Below are positions 21,230 through 30,763 of a stretch of 36,954 nucleotides of DNA, one piece after another. The stretch spans positions 1 through 36,954 of the forward strand of contig NYWC01000113.1 in assembly GCA_002684935.1 (NCBI GenBank). Direction: 5' to 3'. The first letter of the stretch is position 1. Each line of letters begins with the position of its first letter. The DNA comes from Gammaproteobacteria bacterium. Its GTDB lineage: Bacteria; Pseudomonadota; Gammaproteobacteria; Pseudomonadales; Pseudohongiellaceae. The translations under genes and the position numbers were made by a program. The notes beneath the pieces are model-generated. The model was not told the DNA's origin. It did no database searches and worked only from the letters and a program-made list of their open reading frames with translations.

Positions 21230-21847
21230 ATGGCAATACCATTTTTGGCACCATTAGTTGCGGCAGGAAAGGGCATAGCTGGCGCTCTTGGAGGCGCTAA
21301 GGGTTTAGCTGCCATAGGCGGCACGGCTCTTGGGTATATGGGCCAAAGAGATGCCAATAAGATAGGCGAGGAAGCTGCCGCTCAATCTGCTCAGCAGCGA
21401 GCAGAGCAAATGGCATTGATCAGAGAGTTTGGTCAAAAGGCGTTAGAGCCATTAGCTCCAGCATATCAGCGTTCTCAGGATATTCGGCAAGAAAGCGCAA
21501 ACAGGGCTCTGGCTTTAGCTGGTTCAATGTTTAGACCGCAGCTAGAGCAATTCCGGGAAGGTAACTATATGGCTCAGCAGCGAATCGCTGAGGCGGTTCC
21601 TTTTCGTATGTCAGCTCTTCTTGGAACTGGTTCATTGGGATATATGCCGCAGGCTCAGAATGTCGGCGGTCAGTTAGATTACGGTGTGCTTGATCCGCTT
21701 ATGAATCCAGAGCCTATGCAGTTTACTCCTGTTCCGGGCGGTCAGGGACAAGCCACACAACAAGCCACACAACAAGCAGCCGCGCCAGTTGATCAAATGC
21801 AACAAGCAATGCTGACATTCCAAAGCGATGGGCAGATACCGTTATGA
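21230..21847 (+). CDS. Putative DNA-ejection (internal virion) protein (205 aa)
   Basis: The N-terminus is a glycine/alanine-rich hydrophobic stretch (about residues 4-42), typical of phage ejection proteins that insert into the host envelope. An Ala/Gln-rich helical body (about 45-130) follows, then a Gln/Ala/Thr tail containing a short perfect 12-base tandem repeat near 21748-21775. Place in the order corresponds to P22 gp14/gp7. The ribosome site is AGGAG, 6-7 bases before the ATG. Its stop overlaps the next start (ATGA). Confidence 0.65.
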   Translation: MAIPFLAPLVAAGKGIAGALGGAKGLAAIGGTALGYMGQRDANKIGEEAAAQSAQQRAEQMALIREFGQKALEPLAPAYQRSQDIRQESANRALALAGSMFRPQLEQFREGNYMAQQRIAEAVPFRMSALLGTGSLGYMPQAQNVGGQLDYGVLDPLMNPEPMQFTPVPGGQGQATQQATQQAAAPVDQMQQAMLTFQSDGQIPL

Positions 21848-23970
21848 TGAGAGGCAAGCGAGAAGATACAGAGGGCGTAAGAGAAGCCGAGTTTATTGTT
21901 CTCGATTTCATTAAGTCTACGCCAAATGCTACGGTCCCAGAGATCGCTAGGCTTATTGATGATGTCGGCGCTGATCTTAATTACATTGCAAATGTGATGG
22001 GTGTTGACCCAGCAGTTGCGAGACAGGCTTATGATCAGGTTATAACTGATGCGCCTCCTATCCAGCAGGTTATTGAGAAGCAGGTCCAATCTGAACCTGT
22101 GAACACTCCCACTCGTCCTCTTGATGAGGTGATAGACACTTCTCGCCCAGCATTTACACAAGAAGATATAAACAGGGCCGTAGGTGAGCTATCAAGCGGT
22201 GCGAAGACTCCACAGCAGGTTGCTCAAGAATATGGCGTTAGCGTTGATTACGTTAATAACAATCTCGGCAGAATACAGAATCAGGTGTTTGATGATTTGC
22301 TTTCTGGAGCAACAACTGCTCAACAGGTAGCTGACCAGTATGGTTTAAGTCTTGATTTTGTAAACAGCGCGTTTGATCGCATAAGAGCAGAAAGAGTGCC
22401 GCCTCCTGTTACACAGCCGCCTGTAACGCCTCCTCCTCCTGTAACTCCTCCTCCGGTTGTTTCGCAGCCTCCGGTTGTTGCGCAACCTCCCGCAGTTATT
22501 ACAGTACCTGATGCCAACAATCCCAACCTTTTAAGAAACGCACAAACAGGCGGTATGGCTGGCGCACAGCTACCCGTAGGTTTAGCAGCAGCAGAACAAG
22601 CTGCGTTAGGCGGCGCAGGAAGGGCTACAGGGCTTTTGGGAACTACCGCAGGCGCAGCAGGCAGAGAGCTAACTGCTGGCACACTGGGCGGCATAGGAGC
22701 GCTCAGAGGCGGTATAGGCCAAGCTAGACAAGACATAATGCAGGGTACTCAAACTGGTATAGGCGCTCTCCAGCAAGCTCTGGGAGGCGCTAGAGCTGAC
22801 ATTGAGTCAGGATTCACTGGAGGCCGTGGAGACATACAGCAGGCTCTCTCTCAGTCCAGAGGAGATATTCAATCCGGTTTTGGAAGAGCTGAGGCAATGT
22901 TTGATCCATACGCTCAGGCTGGCGGTCAGGCGCTACAACAGCAACTGGCACTGTCTGGAGCGTTAGGCCCAGAAGCATTCCAGCAGGCTTATCAAGAAAG
23001 CCCACAAATGCAATTCCTACGAGAGCAGGGTGAGCAGGCAGCTCTTCGCACAGCAGCCGCTAGAGGCGGCGTGGGTGGCGGCAATGTTATGAAAGAGCTT
23101 GCCCGGTACGGTACAGGACTTGCTTCTCAAGACTTACAAAATCAGATAGGTAATCTTCAAGCGTTATCTGCTCAAGGGCTTGGCGCTAGAGGCAGCGCGG
23201 CTAATATTGCGACAGGTGGCGCTCAGCAGCTTGCGGGACTAGCCTCTGGTGCTGGTCAGAATCTGGCTAATTTATCTACTGGTCAAGCTCAGCAGCTTGC
23301 TAATCTGGGTGTGCTTGGCGGGACCACAGAAATGCAGGCAGCTACACAACAAGGTACGCAGTTGGCTAACTTAGCGCAGCAGTTGGGTGTCAGCGAAGCT
23401 GATTTAAGAACCGGACTAGGTGCAGGCCGATCCAATATTGCGTTAGGCATAGGTACTCGCGCAGCCGACCTTGCTGCTCAGACAGGGCTTAACGTAGCAG
23501 GCATGAGGACTCGCGCAGGCGAACAGTTAGATAGAATGATTGGCACAACATCATCTCAGATAGCTGATCTACAGCAGGATCAGGGCGCTCGCTCGGCTTC
23601 TATGATTGCGGCCCAGACGAACTACATGAACCAGTTACAGCAGTCAGCAGCAGCAGGTGATGCGGCAGCACAGACTGAATTAGCGCAGTTGCAGGCTCAA
23701 GGCTATAGCAACATAGGTTCTCAGCTTGCTGGCACTCCGCAAGCGCAGACGTTTGTCGGTCAGAGCCCTTTGGCTGGTGCATTAGGCGGTGCTGTAGTTG
23801 GTACTCAAATAGCTGAAATGTTTCCAAGCGAGCAGGCAGCTCAAAGCACTTTTAGAATAGGCTCTGGGTTTGCTCCGGGCTATTTTTCTAACCCAATGAA
23901 TAGCAGCGTAATGACTGCGCCTCAAGTTTCTCCAATGGCAAATATGTCTATGATTCAAGGATTAGCGTAA
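21844..23970 (+). CDS. Large DNA-transfer/ejection protein, P22 gp7/gp20-like C-terminal part (708 aa)
   Basis: The N-terminal part (to about residue 184) contains at least two tandem 38-residue units (TPQQVAQEYGVSVDYVN and TAQQVADQYGLSLDFVN), each resembling a small helix-turn-helix. A proline-rich hinge (about 187-218) precedes a long Ala/Gly/Gln-rich body. The part FDPYAQAGGQALQQQLALSGALGP ... SPQMQFLREQGEQAALRTAAARGGVGGGN (about 353-415) is the typical core of P22-type DNA-transfer proteins. These leave the virion with the DNA and help it cross the envelope. An ATG three bases downstream is an alternative start. Confidence 0.78.
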   Translation: MMRGKREDTEGVREAEFIVLDFIKSTPNATVPEIARLIDDVGADLNYIANVMGVDPAVARQAYDQVITDAPPIQQVIEKQVQSEPVNTPTRPLDEVIDTSRPAFTQEDINRAVGELSSGAKTPQQVAQEYGVSVDYVNNNLGRIQNQVFDDLLSGATTAQQVADQYGLSLDFVNSAFDRIRAERVPPPVTQPPVTPPPPVTPPPVVSQPPVVAQPPAVITVPDANNPNLLRNAQTGGMAGAQLPVGLAAAEQAALGGAGRATGLLGTTAGAAGRELTAGTLGGIGALRGGIGQARQDIMQGTQTGIGALQQALGGARADIESGFTGGRGDIQQALSQSRGDIQSGFGRAEAMFDPYAQAGGQALQQQLALSGALGPEAFQQAYQESPQMQFLREQGEQAALRTAAARGGVGGGNVMKELARYGTGLASQDLQNQIGNLQALSAQGLGARGSAANIATGGAQQLAGLASGAGQNLANLSTGQAQQLANLGVLGGTTEMQAATQQGTQLANLAQQLGVSEADLRTGLGAGRSNIALGIGTRAADLAAQTGLNVAGMRTRAGEQLDRMIGTTSSQIADLQQDQGARSASMIAAQTNYMNQLQQSAAAGDAAAQTELAQLQAQGYSNIGSQLAGTPQAQTFVGQSPLAGALGGAVVGTQIAEMFPSEQAAQSTFRIGSGFAPGYFSNPMNSSVMTAPQVSPMANMSMIQGLA

Positions 23971-25238
23971 TGGCTGACAACTTATCATTGCTAGGCGGCA
24001 GAATGCCTACACAGCAGCAAGGCCCAAAGCTAAGCACTGTATTGCAGGGATTGCAGGCTGCGTACACAGGTCAAGGCCCGCAGTTTCAGCAGCAGATGCG
24101 AGCTGAAGAGCAGTATCAGCGTCAGTCTGCTATGCAGGATTTTCAGATGCAGGAAACGCTTGCTAAGTCTGCTGCTCAGGACGCTGTAAGAATTAGAGGT
24201 TTGCTGGGTGCTGGGAATGTGAATCAGGCTATCGAGCTTCTGCGAGACAGGGCTCAGCTAGAAAATAGGATTGGCGCATCTAGTGATGCAACGCAAAATC
24301 TCATGCAGATGCTCATGAGCGATCCCGCGTCTGCTATACCATCGCTTGATTCCGCGATAAACAGCGCGTATCAGATCGGCCTAATACAGATGCCAGCGCT
24401 TTCTGAAACGCAAAAATTGCAAATGCAAGGTATGCAGGCAGATTGGAACGCTGCCAGAAACTCTATTGTTGACACAATGGAGGGAAACAACAAATTGGCT
24501 GCTGATGCTGTTACTGGCTTTAACAAGCTAGAATCTTTGGCTGGGTTTATCACAAAAGCGCAAGACAAAAATGCAACCGATATTGAAAAACGATCTGGCA
24601 GACAGGCGGCGGCAACTATTCTTACGATTATGGCAAGAATGGCAAGTCCCGGTGTTGTGACTGATAGGGATTTTGCTAATCAGGCTGGAGGTCAGAGTCT
24701 TCAGGCTGGTGTTATAGATTATATTAGAAATTTAGGTCAGTCTGATCCACAAGTTGCCTCTTTACTTGCATCTTTTGACCCAACAAATCCTGAATTGCTA
24801 GATGTTGATGCTTTAGTTGGTCAAGCTAGAGGTTTAATTACTGGACAAGCTCCATCAATCCTTTCGACTTATGCCTCTCAGAAACAAAGAGCGCAGGCTT
24901 ACAATCCTAGTCAAAATTTCATGAGTGCGGAATTTGGAGCGTCTTCGGCGAGGAACATAAGGGACTTAATTAATGTTTCTTATGGTGATGCCTTTGACTC
25001 AAGAGAGTTTTTTAGAAACCCAACATCATACTTGGAGAGACAAATTCAAGATATGCCTGCCGTTGGGCCTAATACAACTGTTCCATCTGCAGCAGGATCG
25101 ATTGGTGTCCTGCAATATGAAAGTGAAGAAGAAATGAATGCAGCCCTTCAGAGTGGGCAAATAACTGAAGCTGATGTTCCAAACATTAAAGTAAAAGCGT
25201 CTGATGGAAATTATTACCCAGCAAGATTTAGGGATTGA
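23970..25238 (+). CDS. Putative ejection/internal virion protein (422 aa)
   Basis: Gln/Ala/Met-rich, predicted largely helical in the first 250 residues (QQQMRAEEQYQRQSAMQDFQMQ; QGMQADWNAARNSIVDTMEG), with a more globular, acidic C-terminal region containing EEEMNAALQSGQITEADVPNIKVK. This last piece reads like a short conserved strand motif common in phage tail proteins (x-YESEEEMNAAL...I...VKASDGNYYP). There is no catalytic motif. Second of three large genes in the place of P22 gp7-gp20-gp16, hence the ejection call. Confidence 0.65.
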   Translation: MADNLSLLGGRMPTQQQGPKLSTVLQGLQAAYTGQGPQFQQQMRAEEQYQRQSAMQDFQMQETLAKSAAQDAVRIRGLLGAGNVNQAIELLRDRAQLENRIGASSDATQNLMQMLMSDPASAIPSLDSAINSAYQIGLIQMPALSETQKLQMQGMQADWNAARNSIVDTMEGNNKLAADAVTGFNKLESLAGFITKAQDKNATDIEKRSGRQAAATILTIMARMASPGVVTDRDFANQAGGQSLQAGVIDYIRNLGQSDPQVASLLASFDPTNPELLDVDALVGQARGLITGQAPSILSTYASQKQRAQAYNPSQNFMSAEFGASSARNIRDLINVSYGDAFDSREFFRNPTSYLERQIQDMPAVGPNTTVPSAAGSIGVLQYESEEEMNAALQSGQITEADVPNIKVKASDGNYYPARFRD

Positions 25239-25241
25239 TAT

Positions 25242-27365
25242 ATGGCTCCCCAAACGAAGACATTAATAGCAGATACAAGTCAGGCTCCTGTTGTTACTAG
25301 CGCTCCTGCGCCTCTAAGAGAGATAGGCGAGCCTCAAAGAAGTCTTGTAGCTGACATACCTCTTACGCCCGAGCAGAAATCTGCAAGAGAACTGTACCCT
25401 ACAAGAGTGGGCGAGGTGCTTCCTGAAAGTGGAGTTGTCGCTCGCACAGGACTGGGTGCGCTTAGTGCTTTAACATTTGATCCAAACGAATTCGCGCAGA
25501 TACTAAAGGTTGCTGATCCTAGAATACAGGTAAGCACAGGGCCAAGAGGCGGTGTTTACATTAATCACCCTGAGAATCCTCAGACCTATGTTGTTAATAA
25601 GCCGGGTTTAAGCTTAGGAGATGTTCCTCAAACAATAGCAGCAATTACTGCGGCAACTCCTGCTGGTTTTGGTAGAACTTTGTTGACCAGAGCGGCATTA
25701 GAAGCGGCAACGCAAGCTGCAATAGAATTAGCCCAAAGTAAAGCTGGTGGCGAGTTTAATGTCGGAGAGGTAGCAATGGCTCCGATGTTTAGCGTTGCTT
25801 CAGATTTGCCCGGAGTGGTCTCTGCGGGAAGACAAGAATCCGCAATGAGAGGTCAGGTAGCCGGAACGCTTGAAGAGGAAGCGGCTCCTGAAATATCTCG
25901 CGTAGCAAGAGAGGCAACAACTGGGCGGGCTCCGCAAGCTGCTGAGCGTATGGTTGATGTTGTTCGACCTGATCCTGTTAGGGCTAGGGCTGTTGAGGAG
26001 TTAGGATTAGAAGAAGTCACTCCAGCAAGGATGGTTTCTCAAAATCCTCAATATATTCAGGTTGAACAGGCTCTGGCTCAGATTCCCGGCTCAGCAATGG
26101 CTAATTCGGAGAAGCAGTTTATAGACCAACTATCCGCTAGGGCTGGAAACTTTATAGATGACTTTGGAGGAAGCCGGGATTTAATCACCGTAGATGATCG
26201 CATCAAGAAAGAAATGAGCGACACAATGGATGGGCTGAGAACTCAGTCTGATGCTCTTTACGCAAAGATTAGCGCAACAATTGACCCTAGAACTAGAATA
26301 AGTAATTTGCGTCCACTTAGGGACGCGCTTAGGTCAAAGGCAATAGATGCTGGCGGTGTAAAAAATTTATCTCAACCAGAGCAGCAATTATTTAGAGAAG
26401 TGCAAAGATCAATGTCAGCAACAGGTAGAGCTGGTCAGATGACTTACACTCGACTTGATGAACTTAGGAAGAAAATAGGAGAGCAATACGGCAACGCGTC
26501 GAGAGGTATGTTTGCTGGAGATGCCGCATCGTTTCAGCTTGGTAGATTGTATGACGCTCTTACAGAGGCGCAGGATCAGGCTCTTAGAGACATTGACCCA
26601 TCTATGTCTCAGGTTTGGCAAACAGCAAAAGGTCTTGTTGCTGAAAGAAAAGGTCTTGAAGAGATAGCCAAGAATGTTGCTGGCAGGAATATGGAGAGGA
26701 ATATTGTTCCTCAACTAACCAGAGCTATGAATCAGTTATCTCAGGGAAACAGTCAATTGTTCAAGCAGGTTATAGAAGCGGTCCCAGAAGGTATGAGACA
26801 AGAAGCTGTAGTAACTGCTCTTGGTGGTATTTTTACCCGTGGAGGCAGAACGAACGTGGAATTATCTCCCGGTCAATTTGCTGCTTGGTGGAGTAAAATT
26901 AAGAGAGACACTGGCGCTAGGGATTTGCTTTTTAGAAATCTTCCTTCCGGCGGCGCAAAGTATCTCAATAACTTAGCGTCTATATCAAAGGCTTATGCAG
27001 ATGCAGCGGCGTCTGCTCCCAGAACTGGTATAACTAACGCAATGGAAATGATGAATAACGACAATGGATTCATCAGCAAGTTTTTTGGAGAAATACCTAT
27101 AGCTGGCAAGTGGGTAAAATGGGCTTTGGAGTCTGCTCCAGAAGATACCCTTAAAGCCGCGAGTCAAATGATGGGAGATCCAACATTTAAAAGAATTATC
27201 GTTAGATCTGCAAAAGGAGAGCCCACAGATAGAGCTGAGGCTAGCTTTATAAAAAGCAAGGTATTTAATAACTGGGCAAACACTGTTCCAGCCAATATTA
27301 AAGAAAGAGCATTAGCCGTAGGTGTGGCTAATTACTTTTTGAACAGTACAAGCGGTGATGAATAA
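25242..27365 (+). CDS. Putative ejection protein (707 aa)
   Basis: Third of the ejection block, in the place of P22 gp16. A flexible N-terminus (1-60) leads to a compact segment with VSTGPRGGVYINHPENPQTYVVNKPG (about 95-120) and an Ala-rich hydrophobic stretch (about 130-165) that could insert in membranes. A long helical body (about 215-600) with regular charged heptads follows, then a C-terminal helical domain. No lysozyme or peptidase signature is visible. It overlaps the tail-fibre gene by one base (TAATG). Confidence 0.65.
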   Translation: MAPQTKTLIADTSQAPVVTSAPAPLREIGEPQRSLVADIPLTPEQKSARELYPTRVGEVLPESGVVARTGLGALSALTFDPNEFAQILKVADPRIQVSTGPRGGVYINHPENPQTYVVNKPGLSLGDVPQTIAAITAATPAGFGRTLLTRAALEAATQAAIELAQSKAGGEFNVGEVAMAPMFSVASDLPGVVSAGRQESAMRGQVAGTLEEEAAPEISRVAREATTGRAPQAAERMVDVVRPDPVRARAVEELGLEEVTPARMVSQNPQYIQVEQALAQIPGSAMANSEKQFIDQLSARAGNFIDDFGGSRDLITVDDRIKKEMSDTMDGLRTQSDALYAKISATIDPRTRISNLRPLRDALRSKAIDAGGVKNLSQPEQQLFREVQRSMSATGRAGQMTYTRLDELRKKIGEQYGNASRGMFAGDAASFQLGRLYDALTEAQDQALRDIDPSMSQVWQTAKGLVAERKGLEEIAKNVAGRNMERNIVPQLTRAMNQLSQGNSQLFKQVIEAVPEGMRQEAVVTALGGIFTRGGRTNVELSPGQFAAWWSKIKRDTGARDLLFRNLPSGGAKYLNNLASISKAYADAAASAPRTGITNAMEMMNNDNGFISKFFGEIPIAGKWVKWALESAPEDTLKAASQMMGDPTFKRIIVRSAKGEPTDRAEASFIKSKVFNNWANTVPANIKERALAVGVANYFLNSTSGDE

Positions 27366-30300
27366 TGGCTAGATTCGGCGAGATAAACGCACAATACTTT
27401 GATGACGCTGGCGATCCTCTAAGCAGCGGTAAGATATATTTCTACGAGACAGGTACGACTACTCTCAAGGATACCTTCAGCGACATCAACCAGACTATTG
27501 CTAACACCAATCCGGTCATTCTGAGCGCGGCTGGTAGGCAACCAAACATATTCTTCAGCGGTACTGCTAAGGCGATACTGGTAGACAAGAACGATGTGCA
27601 GATACTGGTCCGTGACCCTATAGGTCAGACAGCTAGTGTATTTGGTGACGGTTGGGTAGCTACGAAGATATACAGTGCTGATGCTGTGGTATTGGGTAGC
27701 GATGGTCAATACTACCGATCTCTCGCCGCAGGCAACCAGAACAACGATCCTACGTCTACGTCAGGATACTGGACGCTTCTCTACTCGGTAGAATGGAACG
27801 CCGGGATAACCTATCAAACTGGCGCAGTTGTTACTTACAACAATCTCCAGTATCAGAGTCTGCAGAACAGTAATTTAAACAACAATCCCGCCAGCGTTAC
27901 GGCATACTGGGCAAGCATAGCCTTTGCGTGGTTATCTACTCGCACCTACGCTATCCACGAGAATGTGGTAGGCACAGATGGCATCTTGTACACCAGTTTG
28001 CAAAACAGCAACACGGGTAACGTCCCAGCCAGCTCTGGCAGTCACTGGGTAGGTACGTCAGCGGCAGCAGCGGCGAGTGCTACGGCGGCGGCAAGCTCAG
28101 CGACAGCAGCGGCTACCTCTGCAACGAATGCGGCTACTTCTGCAACCAATGCTGGAAACAGTGCAACAGCGGCAGCTTCAAGTGCAACCAGTGCTGCCTC
28201 AAGTGCAACTACCGCTACTACAAAGGCTAGCGAAGCAGCAACGTCTGCTACAACAGCCACTACAAAAGCTGCAGAGGCATCAACATCTGCCTCAAATGCC
28301 GCAACCTCGGCAACTAACGCGGGCAACTCCGCAACTGCTGCGGCCAGCTCAGCTACTGCGGCTGCAACTTCAGAGACCAATGCCGGGAACTCGGCAACGG
28401 CTGCTGCAACCTCTGCGACTAACGCAGCAAGCAGTGCTACAGCAGCGGCTTCAAGTGCAACCACAGCAACAACTAAGGCTAGCGAGGCGGCAACCAGCGC
28501 TACTAATGCAGCTACGTCAGAAACTAATGCAGGCAACTCTGCTACAGCGGCAGCGACTTCAGCAACCAATGCAGCGACAAGTGCTACAGCAGCGGCAGGA
28601 AGTGCTACTTCGGCTGCTTCGTCAGCCACAGATGCGGCTAATAAATACGATGAATTTGATGATAGGTATCTAGGCGCTAAGTCGAGTGATCCAACAGTAG
28701 ACAACGATGGCAATGCGCTAGTTACTGGTGCGATTTATTTCAATACGTCTTCCAATGTGATGAAAGTATACGGAGGCTCTTCTTGGGCAAACGTAGCACC
28801 TACTGCAACAAGCATTACTTTATCTCAGGTGTCTGATGTCACAGCTACGGCAGCAGAGGTAAACGTATTAGATGGCATTCCTGCTGGTCTTACAGCTACA
28901 GAGTTGGGCTATGTGGATGGTGTGACCAGTAGTATACAAACACAGTTAAACAATATTTCTGTGACCGCTGGCACTCAAACCAAGACATACTCCGCAGGTG
29001 AAACATCTACTATTACCTTGTCGAGTAATGTGCTGTCTCCTGTCGTTGGAGTAACTAAAGAAGTGGCTCAGACAGGTGTAAGCAATAACGCTTGGGATGT
29101 AAATTCATCCTCAGAGAACTACACGAGATATAACACTGCTACTGCGACTACTTTGACACCTTCTGCTGTTGGTAATGGTACATTTACACTTGGGTCAGGG
29201 TCGTTTAGTTCTGCGGATGTTGGGAAAACAATTGTGGGTAATGGCGGAGTGGCAGTTCTTACCGCAACAAGTGGAGCCTATGTAACATCAACAAATTTCA
29301 CAAACACAAACGCAATAGCTTCAGGCTCTTGGCAAATGTATGCAATGGTATTTAACACAACGGACGGTGACTTAGAGCTAAGTGCTTATAGCGATACTTA
29401 TAATTTTAGTGCTCAAACACAACTTTATAATCCCACTTTTTATCAAGGCTCAGGCAGTGAAAGTGATTTTACAAGACCCGTAGGAATTCACTGGAATACT
29501 GCGGGTACTTATTTTACGACTATAGATAGTAATGGTGACAAATTATACACATGGGCAGCTAATGGTGCTTATGATGGCTCATCTTTTAGTTTAGATAACT
29601 CTCATAGTGTTAGCAGCCAGACAGGATCACCAACAGGGTTTTGCTTTCTTTACAATGGAGGTTCTTACAATAAATTATTTGTTGTTAGTGGAAGTACTAT
29701 TTTTTCATACAGTCTTACTGTCGCACAAAGAGTAAATGGTGGTACGTCGTATGATAATGTAAGCAAAGCAAGTATGTCTGATGTAACTGGTGTTCTAGTG
29801 ACTAATGATGGTACGCAAGTGTATTGTTGTGCTGATGATGGTGATATTTATCATTACACCATGAGTACTGCTAATGACCTATCAACAGCTTCAAACGCTG
29901 CTACTGGTGAGCAATTCCATTTGCCTAGTTACAGCAGTGCTACATGGAAAGATATGCAATATCAAAATAGTGGCACTGAGTTGTGGCTAATAGATGGCAG
30001 TAATTATATTTATAAATATTCATTATCTACAGCCTACCGTATAGAAACAGCAAGTTTTGTTGCTCGCTACTCCTTTACAGACCCACAAACTACAGCAGGA
30101 TTCGCAATAGAAAATAATGGCTCAAGATTCTATACAGTAGGCGATTATGGAAGATTATATGGATACAGTATTGGTGCAGGAGTAAGCATACCAACTGGCT
30201 ATCACGCAGCCCACACTATAACCTCCACAGACTCAACCTACTGGACTGACATCAACTCAATGACAGCAGATGAAGCTGCTGGTAATGGTGCTATCTACTA

Positions 30301-30754
30301 CTGCGTATCTACTGATGACCGAACAACTTGGAAGGTTGCCAAAGGTACTGATGGTGAAAGAAACATTGCTAAGAATAATTCAGGAACTTGGCAGTATAAC
30401 TCTAACGCGACTTATGGTTCAGAGACTTGGACTAACGCAACAGTCAATGCAGAGCTTTATGCCATACAGGAGGCGATGGGAACAGCAGCGAATCAAATGA
30501 ACAAAACCCAGCTAGACGCTATCCCTGATGCTAATCACTTTACGTTAGCTAACGATCTTGATCTAGCAATCATATTCAACATGAGCAGCGGCTCAACAAT
30601 TCCAAGCAGTGACGGTGTAGCTATCAACTATGATGCCAATGTCTTAAATCAAGGTGCAATACTAGGCACTGACTACACCTACGATGCGCCTGCGCAGAAC
30701 AAGGTTAGGATAACGTCAACGAGCGCGGCTAACTTAAAGGTTAGGATTGTTTAA
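27365..30754 (+). CDS. Modular tail fibre / receptor-binding protein (1129 aa)
   Basis: Residues 1-95 (FGEINAQYFDDAGDPLSSGKIYFYETGTT, NPVILSAAGRQPNIFF) form a head-binding domain analogous to that of P22 tailspike. Three about 42-residue aromatic repeats follow (about 97-230, each with W, a YxS/TL motif and a final W), resembling chitin-binding type 3 modules. Then come an Ala/Ser/Thr coiled stalk (about 231-425), a conserved fibre module, and a block of YVTN/propeller-like repeats (about 690-945). The C-terminal domain ends with DLDLAIIF and a SSDGVAINYDAN motif. It mediates adsorption. The propeller region is more AT-rich than its flanks. Confidence 0.85.
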   Translation: MARFGEINAQYFDDAGDPLSSGKIYFYETGTTTLKDTFSDINQTIANTNPVILSAAGRQPNIFFSGTAKAILVDKNDVQILVRDPIGQTASVFGDGWVATKIYSADAVVLGSDGQYYRSLAAGNQNNDPTSTSGYWTLLYSVEWNAGITYQTGAVVTYNNLQYQSLQNSNLNNNPASVTAYWASIAFAWLSTRTYAIHENVVGTDGILYTSLQNSNTGNVPASSGSHWVGTSAAAAASATAAASSATAAATSATNAATSATNAGNSATAAASSATSAASSATTATTKASEAATSATTATTKAAEASTSASNAATSATNAGNSATAAASSATAAATSETNAGNSATAAATSATNAASSATAAASSATTATTKASEAATSATNAATSETNAGNSATAAATSATNAATSATAAAGSATSAASSATDAANKYDEFDDRYLGAKSSDPTVDNDGNALVTGAIYFNTSSNVMKVYGGSSWANVAPTATSITLSQVSDVTATAAEVNVLDGIPAGLTATELGYVDGVTSSIQTQLNNISVTAGTQTKTYSAGETSTITLSSNVLSPVVGVTKEVAQTGVSNNAWDVNSSSENYTRYNTATATTLTPSAVGNGTFTLGSGSFSSADVGKTIVGNGGVAVLTATSGAYVTSTNFTNTNAIASGSWQMYAMVFNTTDGDLELSAYSDTYNFSAQTQLYNPTFYQGSGSESDFTRPVGIHWNTAGTYFTTIDSNGDKLYTWAANGAYDGSSFSLDNSHSVSSQTGSPTGFCFLYNGGSYNKLFVVSGSTIFSYSLTVAQRVNGGTSYDNVSKASMSDVTGVLVTNDGTQVYCCADDGDIYHYTMSTANDLSTASNAATGEQFHLPSYSSATWKDMQYQNSGTELWLIDGSNYIYKYSLSTAYRIETASFVARYSFTDPQTTAGFAIENNGSRFYTVGDYGRLYGYSIGAGVSIPTGYHAAHTITSTDSTYWTDINSMTADEAAGNGAIYYCVSTDDRTTWKVAKGTDGERNIAKNNSGTWQYNSNATYGSETWTNATVNAELYAIQEAMGTAANQMNKTQLDAIPDANHFTLANDLDLAIIFNMSSGSTIPSSDGVAINYDANVLNQGAILGTDYTYDAPAQNKVRITSTSAANLKVRIV
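28055..28645 (+). repeat. Degenerate Ala/Ser/Thr repeats encoding fibre stalk
   Basis: Imperfect 21- to 42-base units encode repeats of the type SATxAA(S/T)SAT, with periodic KASEAA and NAGNSA variants. They form the helical stalk of the tail fibre. The regularity also creates long open frames on other frames and the opposite strand, which are not genes. Copy number could change by recombination. Confidence 0.85.
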
Positions 30755-30763
30755 TTTTGTGCG

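Noticed and set aside
28042..28713. 223-codon minus-strand Ala/Val-rich frame (and a 198-codon Gln/Leu/Arg-rich frame on the plus strand)
   Set aside because: Both are frame shadows of the repetitive fibre stalk; they consist only of repeat-derived residues and have no start signals.
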